The notes beneath the pieces are model-generated. The model searched no databases. It was not told the DNA's origin and was given only the letters and a program-made list of their open reading frames with translations. A stretch of 28,642 nucleotides of DNA from Pseudomonadota bacterium (lineage in GTDB: Bacteria > Pseudomonadota > Gammaproteobacteria > Xanthomonadales > Xanthomonadaceae). Positions 9,638 to 16,002 of this stretch are shown in pieces. The stretch covers positions 1-28,642 of the forward strand of contig JAEWFT010000038.1 in the NCBI GenBank assembly GCA_023388715.1. The letters are read 5' to 3'. The stretch's first letter is position 1. Each line of letters begins with the position of its first letter. The position numbers were made by a program, and so were the translations under genes.

Positions 9638-10708
9638 TCACCAGCCCATGAAGAAGCTGCCGTCGGCGAAGTCCCACAGCAGCACGGCGTGGTACTGGCG
9701 ATCCCACGGCTGGTCGCTCAGCGGCACCTCGACCCCGAGGTTGAGCGCCACGTGGCCGCCCCGGGTCAGGCCAAAGCGCAGCTGCGGCACCACGCTGTAT
9801 TGCACGCGGTCGCCGGCCGGGCTGCGGAACGGCGCATGCGCGGTGAACTCGATGCCGGGGAAGATCCGCCGCGGCCAGGGCGTCCACTTGTAGTGCAGCG
9901 CGGCCCCCAGGTCGAGCGCGCCATCGCCGGCATCGTCGAACGGCACCGTCGTGCGCGCGCTCGCCTGCATGATCCAGCGGTCGTTCCAGTGCCGCGCAAA
10001 CGACAGGTAGGGGCTCAGCGCCGCCGACTCGTCGCCATCGGTCGGAAGGCTCACCATCATCGTGCCGGAGAGCAGCCAGCCACGGGCCACGTCCCAGCCC
10101 AGCACGTGCTTGTAGCCCAGCTCCACCTCGCTCAGGCGGCTGCTGATGCCGTTGTCGTCATGCACGCCTTCCAGCACGAACTGGCCGCGGGCACCGACCC
10201 GCTTCTCGATTTCCAGCACGTTGCGCCAGGCATCCGCGCCCGGCCGGTCGGTGTGGCGCAGCTTCCACACCACCTCGTCTTCCGGGAAGGCCTTCTTGGT
10301 ACGGATCGGCAGGAAGAAGTTGAACTCGCCCGGCGGATAGTTGCGGGTGTCCGCCAGGGTCTTCACGTAGGCCACGACGTTCTTGACGTCCTGCTCGGTG
10401 AGGGCCTGGCCCTGCGCCGGCATCTGCCCTGGCAACCCCATGGCATGGCCGCCGTGGGTGACGACCATGTGCCAGTCCCTGGTCGCCTCGCGACTGTTGA
10501 ACAGGGGGTCGGTGAGGTCGGCGGGGGTCATCGTCGCGCGCAGCGGACTGTCGTCGGCCAGCCTGCCAGACGGCCCGTGGCAGGCCGCGCAGACATCGTC
10601 GTAGATGCGCTTGCCAGCGGTGATGTCCGGGGTCGCGGCCCGTCCCGGCGGTGTCCACAGCAGCCAGGCGACGAAGAGGCTCACGATCGGCAAGCGCAAC
10701 ATTGTCAT
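9638..10708 (-). CDS. Monohaem cytochrome c fused to a probable outer-membrane beta-barrel domain
   Basis: A 356-residue secreted protein. A hydrophobic signal peptide covers residues 1-24 (ends PGRAA). A class I-like cytochrome c domain covers about 27-115, with CAACH at 40-44 and a likely axial Met in the GLPGQMPAQG stretch. The last 220 residues lack cysteine and are built of alternating strands separated by short polar turns. Aromatic residues sit at strand ends, and the C-terminus is aromatic (SFFMGW), as in outer-membrane barrels. Eight to ten strands are plausible. The ATG at 10708 has GGAG seven bases upstream; longer starts have no such site. Electron transfer at or across the outer membrane is inferred from architecture. 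It might also be a periplasmic beta-domain. Confidence 0.75.
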   Translation of the reverse strand: MTMLRLPIVSLFVAWLLWTPPGRAATPDITAGKRIYDDVCAACHGPSGRLADDSPLRATMTPADLTDPLFNSREATRDWHMVVTHGGHAMGLPGQMPAQGQALTEQDVKNVVAYVKTLADTRNYPPGEFNFFLPIRTKKAFPEDEVVWKLRHTDRPGADAWRNVLEIEKRVGARGQFVLEGVHDDNGISSRLSEVELGYKHVLGWDVARGWLLSGTMMVSLPTDGDESAALSPYLSFARHWNDRWIMQASARTTVPFDDAGDGALDLGAALHYKWTPWPRRIFPGIEFTAHAPFRSPAGDRVQYSVVPQLRFGLTRGGHVALNLGVEVPLSDQPWDRQYHAVLLWDFADGSFFMGW

Positions 10709-10765
10709 GGCAGTGCTCCGCGGGACCTGTCGCCAGCGTAGTCCAACGCCGGCGGCCTTGACGGA

Positions 10766-10782
10766 ATGCAACGCGTTTGCAT
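10766..10782. repeat. Palindrome ATGCAA-N5-TTGCAT, possible operator between divergent genes
   Basis: ATGCAACGCGTTTGCAT is a perfect inverted repeat with 6-bp arms, and its core AACGCGTT is itself palindromic. It lies between the divergent cytochrome gene (ATG 10708) and the SDR gene (ATG 10843). It is about 29 bases upstream of the SDR -10 at 10811. This is a typical place for a TetR- or MerR-type operator. The regulator is unknown. Confidence 0.45.
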
Positions 10783-10810
10783 CTGCGCGCGGGCGGTGGC
10801 GACGGTGGGC

Positions 10811-10816
10811 TAAAAT
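10811..10816 (+). promoter_or_regulatory. -10 element of the SDR-efpL operon
   Basis: TAAAAT is a five-of-six match to the -10 consensus, standing out in GC-rich sequence. It predicts transcription from about 10823 and a 20-base leader. No good -35 is seen at 16-18 bp, which fits activator dependence. Confidence 0.45.
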
Positions 10817-10842
10817 CGCGGTTTTCAGCGCAGGACACTCGC

Positions 10843-11613
10843 ATGCAGCTTTCCAACGTCCGCGCCGTGGTCACCGGCGGCGTCTCGGGCCTCGGCTTCG
10901 CGGTCGCACGCCACCTCGTCGACAACGGCGGCAAGGTCGCGCTGTTCGACGTCAATGACGACAAGGGCGCCGCCGCGGTGGCCGCCCTCGGCGAGGCGAA
11001 CGCGCGCTACTTCCGCACGGACGTCACCGACGAGGCCGGGGTGGAGGCCAACGTGCGCGAGGCCAGCGCGTTCCTTGGCGGGCTCAACGTGGCGGTGAAC
11101 TGCGCCGGCATCCTGGGCGCCGGCCGCGTGCTGGGCAAGGACGGGCCGATGAAGCTGTCGCAGTTCCAGGCCACGGTGATGGTCAACCTGGTCGGCAGCT
11201 TCAACGTGGCCAAGGCCTGCGCCGAGGTCATGCAGGGCAACGCGCCCGGCGCCGATGGCGAGCGCGGGGTGATCGTGAACACCGCCTCGGTGGCGGCGTA
11301 CGAAGGGCAGATCGGCCAGGCCGCGTACTCCGCGTCCAAGGGCGGCGTGGTGGGGATGACCCTGCCGATGGCGCGCGAACTGGCGCGCTTCGGGATCCGG
11401 GTGATGACGGTGGCGCCGGGCGTGTTCTGGACGCCGATGGTGGACGGCATGCCGGAAGCCGTGCGCACCTCGCTGGAAGCGACCATCCCCTACCCCGCGC
11501 GCTTGGGCCAGCCGGAGGAGTTCGCCGACCTGGTCGCCTACATCCTCGGCAATATTTACCTCAATGGCGAGACCATCCGCCTCGACGGCGCCACCCGGCT
11601 GGCGCCCAAGTGA
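10843..11613 (+). CDS. SDR-family 3-hydroxyacyl-CoA dehydrogenase (type 2/HSD17B10-like)
   Basis: A 256-residue classical short-chain dehydrogenase. The NAD-binding motif TGGVSGLG is at about residues 12-19, NCAG follows strand 4, and the catalytic Ser is in NTASVAAYEG. YSASK gives Tyr162 and Lys166. GxxxTPMVDGMPEAV and the PARLGQPEEFADLV region match type 2 3-hydroxyacyl-CoA dehydrogenases. These oxidise 2-methyl-3-hydroxybutyryl-CoA and other short hydroxyacyl-CoAs with NAD. That would suit branched-chain amino-acid breakdown, but the gene is 4 kb from the liu cluster. The ATG at 10843 fits the usual short N-terminus before strand 1. Its stop overlaps the GTG of the next gene. Confidence 0.88.
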   Translation: MQLSNVRAVVTGGVSGLGFAVARHLVDNGGKVALFDVNDDKGAAAVAALGEANARYFRTDVTDEAGVEANVREASAFLGGLNVAVNCAGILGAGRVLGKDGPMKLSQFQATVMVNLVGSFNVAKACAEVMQGNAPGADGERGVIVNTASVAAYEGQIGQAAYSASKGGVVGMTLPMARELARFGIRVMTVAPGVFWTPMVDGMPEAVRTSLEATIPYPARLGQPEEFADLVAYILGNIYLNGETIRLDGATRLAPK

Positions 11614-11897
11614 CCGACTTCGGTTCGCGCGCCGAGCGCCGGGTCGCCGAGACGTGGCCGGCGATCCGCGCAGGCGGCATGTGGCGCTTCGTCCTGCTGA
11701 AGGGCGTCGTGTTCTGGGGCGGCCTGATGCTGGCGTTCATGGCGGTGCTGATGACGCTGCAACTGGGGCCCGCGCATCCGCGGCTGCCGCTGGTGCTGGC
11801 GGTCGCGGTGCCGCTGTGCGCGATCGGCGGCCTCTGCTGGGGGCTGCTCACCTGGATCTTCAACGAGCGCCTTTTCCGCGCGCTCCAACACCGCTGA
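11610..11897 (+). CDS. Small inner-membrane protein with two TM segments, unknown function
   Basis: A 95-residue protein starting at GTG 11610, which overlaps the SDR stop (GTGA). Two hydrophobic segments lie near residues 31-50 (LLKGVVFWGGLMLAFMAVLM) and 56-82, joined by a short HPRLP turn. The N-terminus is basic (RAERRVAETW) and should stay in the cytoplasm. There is no recognised domain. Similar small two-TM proteins are common beside efp-like genes in xanthomonads, but I cannot name a family. efpL begins 10 bases after its stop, so it belongs to the SDR-efpL transcript. Confidence 0.7.
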   Translation: MTDFGSRAERRVAETWPAIRAGGMWRFVLLKGVVFWGGLMLAFMAVLMTLQLGPAHPRLPLVLAVAVPLCAIGGLCWGLLTWIFNERLFRALQHR

Positions 11898-11907
11898 CGG
11901 GATTTCC

Positions 11908-12474
11908 ATGAAGGCTTACGACATCAAGAAGGGCAACGTCGTCGAACACAACGGCGGCGTCTACCAGATCCGCGACATCGAGCGCAGCAGCCCGCAGGGG
12001 CGCGGCGGCAACGTGCGCTTCCGCTTCGTCATGTATTCGGTGCCGGGCGGCAACAAGCTCGATGCCAGCTTCGACGGCGACGACGACCTGCGCGAGGTCG
12101 ACATGAGCCGCCGCCAGGCGACCTACTCGTACCGCGACGGCGAAGCCTTCGTGTTCCTCGACGACGAGGACTACACCCCCTACATGCTGGATGCCGACGC
12201 CATCGGCGAGGCCGCCGGCTACATCGTCGACGACCTGTCCGGCATCCACGTGCAGCTGATCGAGGACGTGCCGGTGGCGATCCAGCTGCCGCAGTCGGTG
12301 GCGCTGGAAGTGGTCGAGACCCCGCCGGAACTCAAGGGCGGCACCGCCACCAAGCGCCCGAAGCCGGCCAGGCTGTCCACCGGCATCGAGATCATGGTGC
12401 CCGAGTACATCGGCACCGGCGAGAAGGTGTGGGTGAACACCACCACCGGCGAGTTCGGCGGCCGCGCGGACTGA
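11908..12474 (+). CDS. efpL: Elongation factor P-like protein EfpL (YeiP)
   Basis: A 188-residue EF-P paralogue of the YeiP/EfpL subfamily. It has three beta domains: KOW-like about 1-63, OB about 66-128 and C-terminal OB about 132-188, ending in GRAD as in E. coli YeiP. The loop that reaches the ribosomal peptidyl-transferase centre reads SPQGRGG, with Arg32 at the tip where canonical EF-P has Lys or a modified residue. EfpL proteins relieve ribosome pausing at XPPX and related sequences. No modification enzyme gene lies nearby. The ATG at 11908 gives the family's usual MKAYDIKKGN start. The stop is close to the end of the convergent FAD-oxidase gene. Confidence 0.93.
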   Translation: MKAYDIKKGNVVEHNGGVYQIRDIERSSPQGRGGNVRFRFVMYSVPGGNKLDASFDGDDDLREVDMSRRQATYSYRDGEAFVFLDDEDYTPYMLDADAIGEAAGYIVDDLSGIHVQLIEDVPVAIQLPQSVALEVVETPPELKGGTATKRPKPARLSTGIEIMVPEYIGTGEKVWVNTTTGEFGGRAD

Positions 12475-12480
12475 CCCGCC

Positions 12481-13857
12481 TCAGTCGAAGACCTTGCCCG
12501 GGTTCATGATGCCGTCGGGATCGAGCACTGCCTTGATCCCGCGCATCGCCGCGATCTCCGCCTCGCTGCGCGTCGCGCCGAGGTAGGGTTTCTTCACCAG
12601 GCCGATGCCGTGCTCGGCGGAAATGCTGCCGCCATGCCGCGCAAGGCAGGCGGACAGCAGCGACGTCACCTCCTCGCAGCCGCGCACGAAGTCGTCCTGC
12701 GCCATGGCGTCCGGCTTGAGCACGTTGATGTGCAGGTTGCCATCGCCGATGTGTCCGAACCAGGCGACCTCGAAGGCGGGATACGCAGCGGCGATCAGCG
12801 CCTGCGCCTCGGCGAGGAAGCCCGGCATCGCGCTGGTGCGCACCACCACGTCGTTCTTGTAGGGCAGCCGCGGCGCCAGCGCCTCGGTGATCCCCTCGCG
12901 CAGGCGCCAGAGTTGGGCAGCCTGCGCGGTGCCATCGGCGATCACGCCGTCGACCACCCAGCCTTGCGCCACGCAGTGTTCGAACACGGCGACCAGCGCG
13001 TCATCGTCCACCGCATCGACGTCGGCGATGGCGTAATAAGGCGCGGCGTCCGCGAAGGGCACTGCGGCGCCGTGCGCAACCACGTACTTGAGGGCGACGG
13101 CATCGAAGAACTCGAACGCCTGCAGGCGCAGGCGCTGGCGCAATGCCGCGAACACCGGCATCACCGCGGCGAACTCCGGCAGCGCCAGCAGCAGCGTGCG
13201 CGCGGGCGGATCGGGATCGGCCAGCCGCAACAGCGCCTCGGTGACGATGCCCAGCGTGCCCTCGCTGGCGATCCACAGGTGCCGCAGGTCGTAGCCGCTG
13301 GAATTCTTGACCAGCCCGCGCTGCAGCTGCATCACCTCGCCGCGACCATCGACGACGGTCAGCCCGGCGATCCATTCGCGGGTATTGCCATGCCGCAGCA
13401 CGCGGATGCCGCCGGCATTGGTGGCGATGGTGCCGCCGATGGTGCCGCTACCGCGCGCGGCGAAATCCACCGGATACTGGAGGCCGTGATCGCGGGCCGC
13501 CGCTTGCGCGGCCTCCAGCGGCATGCCGGCCTGCACGTGCAACAGGCGGTCGATCGGATCGAAGCCCAGCACCTTGCGCATGCGCTCCAGCGACACCACC
13601 AGCTCGCCGTTGGCCGCCACCGCGCCGCCCGACAGCCCGGTGCGCCCACCCGACGGCACCAGCGCGACCCCTGCCATGCGCGCCCAGCGCACGATCGCCT
13701 GCACCTGCGCGGTGTCCCCCGGCAGCGCGATCGCCAGCGGCGCCGGCGTCCAGCGCCGGGTCCAGTCGCGGCCGTAATGCAGCAGGTCGGCGGCATCGGT
13801 GCGCAGGTGCAGGCCGGGAACCGCCTGCTGCAGGTCGGCGATGCGGAAGTCGGACAT
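12481..13857 (-). CDS. FAD-binding oxidase, probable D-2-hydroxyglutarate dehydrogenase
   Basis: A 458-residue FAD_binding_4/FAD-oxidase_C protein of the GlcD/D-LDH/D2HGDH group. The PCMH FAD site includes VPSGGRTGLSGGAVA, GTIGGTIATNAGG and ASEGTLGIVTEALL. The C-terminal half has GHIGDGNLHINV (metal-binding His residues) and SAEHGIGLVKKPYLG. The gene is divergent from serA. SerA enzymes of this type can reduce 2-oxoglutarate to D-2-hydroxyglutarate, and a D2HGDH that reoxidises it supports serine synthesis in pseudomonads. The adjacency and length (about 460) therefore favour D2HGDH over D-lactate dehydrogenase or glycolate oxidase. The ATG at 13857 is chosen because the longer frame runs into serA's leader. 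The electron acceptor is probably an ETF or quinone and cannot be seen. Confidence 0.85.
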   Translation of the reverse strand: MSDFRIADLQQAVPGLHLRTDAADLLHYGRDWTRRWTPAPLAIALPGDTAQVQAIVRWARMAGVALVPSGGRTGLSGGAVAANGELVVSLERMRKVLGFDPIDRLLHVQAGMPLEAAQAAARDHGLQYPVDFAARGSGTIGGTIATNAGGIRVLRHGNTREWIAGLTVVDGRGEVMQLQRGLVKNSSGYDLRHLWIASEGTLGIVTEALLRLADPDPPARTLLLALPEFAAVMPVFAALRQRLRLQAFEFFDAVALKYVVAHGAAVPFADAAPYYAIADVDAVDDDALVAVFEHCVAQGWVVDGVIADGTAQAAQLWRLREGITEALAPRLPYKNDVVVRTSAMPGFLAEAQALIAAAYPAFEVAWFGHIGDGNLHINVLKPDAMAQDDFVRGCEEVTSLLSACLARHGGSISAEHGIGLVKKPYLGATRSEAEIAAMRGIKAVLDPDGIMNPGKVFD

Positions 13858-13931
13858 CGGGAGTCGGCGATTCTGAAAGACGAAGCCTGCCAGCCGCCAC
13901 CGATGGCGTCCAGCGCATGCAGCCCATCTGG

Positions 13932-13937
13932 CATAGT
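13932..13937 (+). promoter_or_regulatory. Candidate -10 element of serA
   Basis: CATAGT matches four of six -10 positions and would place the start near 13944, giving a 23-base leader before the serA ATG. I see no -35 at the usual spacing. The 109-bp divergent region to the FAD-oxidase gene must hold both promoters. Confidence 0.25.
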
Positions 13938-13966
13938 GCGTTGCCACACAGCTCCTCCACGCACCG

Positions 13967-15208
13967 ATGGCCGCGCCGAAGACATCGTTCCCGAAACAGG
14001 ACATCCGCGTGCTGCTGCTGGAGGGCATCAGCCGCAACGCGGTGGACACCTTCCGCGCCGCCGGCTACGAGAACATCGTCAGCCACCCCAAGGCGCTGCC
14101 GGAGGACGAACTGCGGCGGGAGATCGCCCAGGCGCACTTCATCGGTATCCGCTCGCGCACCCAGCTGACCGCCAGCGTGCTGGCCGATGCGCGCCGGCTG
14201 ATGGCCGTCGGCTGCTTCTGCATCGGCACCAACCAGGTCGACCTCGCGGCGGCGGAGGCGGCCGGGATCCCGGTGTTCAATGCGCCCTACTCCAACACCC
14301 GCAGCGTGGCCGAGCTGGTGCTGGCCGAGACCATCATGCTGCTGCGCGGGATCCCGCGGAAGTCGGCGCAGTGCCATCGCGGCGGCTGGAGCAAGTCCGC
14401 GGCCGGCAGCCACGAGGCGCGCGGCAAGACCCTCGGCATCGTCGGGTACGGGCACATCGGCACCCAGGTCGGCGTGCTCGCCGAGGCGCTGGGCATGCAG
14501 GTGCTGTTCCACGACATCGAGACCAAGCTGTCGCTCGGCAACGCGCGGCCGGCTCGCGACCTGGACGAGCTGCTGGCGCAGTCCGACGTGGTGACCCTGC
14601 ACGTGCCCGACACCGCCGCCACGCGCTGGATGATCGGGGCTGCCCAGATCGCCCGGATGAAGCCGGGCGCGCACCTGATCAATGCCGCGCGCGGCACAGT
14701 GGTGGACACCGACGCGCTGGCCTCCGCGCTGCGCTCGGGCCACTTGGGCGGTGCCGCGGTGGATGTCTTCCCGGAGGAACCGCAGGGCAATGACGACCCG
14801 CTGGTCTCGCCGCTGTGCGGGATCGACAATGTGATCCTGACCCCGCACGTGGGCGGCAGCACGCTGGAGGCGCAGGACAACATCGGGGTGGAGGTGGCGG
14901 CCAAGCTGGTGCGCTACAGCGACAACGGCAGCACGCTGTCGGCGGTCAATTTCCCGGAGGTGACCTTGCCCGAGCACGCCGGTAGCCACCGCATCCTGCA
15001 CATCCACCGCAACGTGCCGGGGATCCTGTCGAAGATCAACGAGGTGTTCGGCGAGCGCGGGATCAACATCGACGGCCAGTACCTGCGCACCAACCCGATC
15101 GTGGGTTACGTGGTGATCGACGTGGCCGCCGACGCCGCCCAGGCCGACGAACTGCGCGGCGCGCTGGCCGCCATCCCCGGCACCCTGCGCACCCGCGTGC
15201 TGTACTGA
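13967..15208 (+). CDS. serA: D-3-phosphoglycerate dehydrogenase
   Basis: A 413-residue SerA of the E. coli type (about 410 residues), the first enzyme of serine synthesis from 3-phosphoglycerate. Substrate-binding domain halves flank a Rossmann domain with GYGHIGTQ. FCIGTNQVDL, NAARGTVVD and TPHVGGSTLEAQ carry the catalytic and substrate residues. The C-terminal ACT domain (about 340-413) keeps the serine-binding pattern: HRN in HIHRNVPG and the Asn of GINIDGQYL. Feedback inhibition by L-serine is therefore expected. The E. coli type also reduces 2-oxoglutarate, which links it to the divergent FAD-oxidase gene. A short GGGCC-TCCA-GGCCC hairpin follows the stop, but its T tract is poor. Confidence 0.95.
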   Translation: MAAPKTSFPKQDIRVLLLEGISRNAVDTFRAAGYENIVSHPKALPEDELRREIAQAHFIGIRSRTQLTASVLADARRLMAVGCFCIGTNQVDLAAAEAAGIPVFNAPYSNTRSVAELVLAETIMLLRGIPRKSAQCHRGGWSKSAAGSHEARGKTLGIVGYGHIGTQVGVLAEALGMQVLFHDIETKLSLGNARPARDLDELLAQSDVVTLHVPDTAATRWMIGAAQIARMKPGAHLINAARGTVVDTDALASALRSGHLGGAAVDVFPEEPQGNDDPLVSPLCGIDNVILTPHVGGSTLEAQDNIGVEVAAKLVRYSDNGSTLSAVNFPEVTLPEHAGSHRILHIHRNVPGILSKINEVFGERGINIDGQYLRTNPIVGYVVIDVAADAAQADELRGALAAIPGTLRTRVLY

Positions 15209-15223
15209 TCGACGTTTGGGGGA

Positions 15224-15237
15224 GGGCCTCCAGGCCC
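15224..15237 (+). terminator. Weak hairpin after serA
   Basis: GGGCC-(TCCA)-GGCCC (core 5-bp stem) begins 15 bases after the serA stop and is followed only by GTTCCCG. It may be a poor terminator or an mRNA-end hairpin. It is listed because it is the only structure between serA and the REP element. Confidence 0.25.
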
Positions 15238-15262
15238 GTTCCCGTCGTTGCAATTGACGCGG

Positions 15263-15287
15263 TTCGCGGCTGGAGCCGCTCCTACAG
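15263..15287 (-). repeat. REP element (TGTAGGAGCGGCT class) overlapping the end of the NUDIX gene
   Basis: Read on the minus strand the element begins CTGTAGGAGCGGCT and folds GCGGCT-CC-AGCCGC. This is the widespread repetitive extragenic palindrome of pseudomonads and xanthomonads. Its first bases supply the last Leu codon and the TAG stop of the NUDIX gene. I see only one copy in the window, so no BIME pair and no RAYT transposase gene is present here. Confidence 0.75.
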
Positions 15288-15854
15288 GCCGTCGCCAGAG
15301 CGCGCCAACCACTTGCGCGCCATCCGCCGCACCGAGGGGTCGGCGTCGGGCTCCGTCGCCAGCGCATCGATGCGGCGCCATGCCAGGTCGTGCGATTCCT
15401 CGCTGACCACATACGCCTCGTCTTCGCCCGCGCGGACCACATAGCGCACGTCGAAATGCCAGTGCGCCGGGACGTCCTTGTGCGCCGGGATCCAGTGGCG
15501 GTCGAGGTCGAACAGCCCGCCCACCAGCCGCAGGCCGGGCAGCCCGGATTCCTCCTCGGCTTCCTTCAGCGCGGCGATGCGCAGGTCGCATTCGCCATCG
15601 GCGTGGCCGCCGGGCTGCAGCCACAGCCCCAGCTTGCGGTGATGGGTCAGCAGCGCGCGTTCGCCGGCACGGTCCACCAGCCAGCACGACGCGGTGAAGT
15701 GGCCGTCCAGCCGCTCGCGGTGGAACGGCACGCGGCCCTCGCCCAGCAGTTCGAGGAACAGGCCGACGGTCGCCGCTTCTTCCGGCCAGCGCCTGGCATA
15801 GGCGGCCAGTTCGGCCTCGAATTCCGGCGCGGCGTCGGCGGTGTGGGCGTGCAT
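15282..15854 (-). CDS. NUDIX hydrolase
   Basis: A 190-residue NUDIX protein. The box reads GGHADGECDLRIAALKEAEEESGL: the REUxEExGU part is KEAEEESGL, with Lys for Arg. The Glu expected seven residues before it is Cys, a shift tolerated in the GGHxDG subgroup. The N-terminal 45 residues are helical, followed by the fold core (HFTASCWLVDR). The C-terminal WRRIDAL ends the fold. The substrate (a nucleoside diphosphate derivative or other) is unknown. The stop TAG and the last Leu codon lie in a REP element, so the last residues may be younger than the rest. It is divergent from the APC permease, with a GATAAT -10 candidate at 15892-15887. Confidence 0.85.
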   Translation of the reverse strand: MHAHTADAAPEFEAELAAYARRWPEEAATVGLFLELLGEGRVPFHRERLDGHFTASCWLVDRAGERALLTHHRKLGLWLQPGGHADGECDLRIAALKEAEEESGLPGLRLVGGLFDLDRHWIPAHKDVPAHWHFDVRYVVRAGEDEAYVVSEESHDLAWRRIDALATEPDADPSVRRMARKWLARSGDGL

Positions 15855-15875
15855 GCGGGCATCGCGGCGTTGCTG

Positions 15876-15892
15876 AATGGGATTCCATTATC
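15876..15892 (-). promoter_or_regulatory. Inverted repeat AATGG-GATT-CCATT overlapping a candidate -10 of the NUDIX gene
   Basis: A 14-bp inverted repeat (15876-15889) overlaps GATAAT on the minus strand (15892 to 15887), a five-of-six -10 match for the NUDIX gene about 33 bases upstream of its ATG. A protein bound here could block the promoter. The element could also serve the divergent permease. Confidence 0.3.
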
Positions 15893-16002
15893 CCGTGCCC
15901 CGACCCATGGCGCTTGTATCGCGCGGGCATGTCCGTTTAAGGTCGCCCATCGCGGTCGCTACCGGCGCCGCCGACACACCGCACAGCAACGGGGAGAACG
16001 GA

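Noticed and set aside
10758..10771. TTGACGGAATGCAA as an FNR-type site for the cytochrome/barrel gene
   Set aside because: The second half-site matches only three of five positions, and a -41.5 placement gives no usable -10 (TGGCGA). It overlaps the better ATGCAA/TTGCAT palindrome.
13858..13966. Inverted-repeat operator between the FAD-oxidase gene and serA
   Set aside because: Only short imperfect symmetries (GATGG...CCATC, GCATGC) are present, no stronger than chance.
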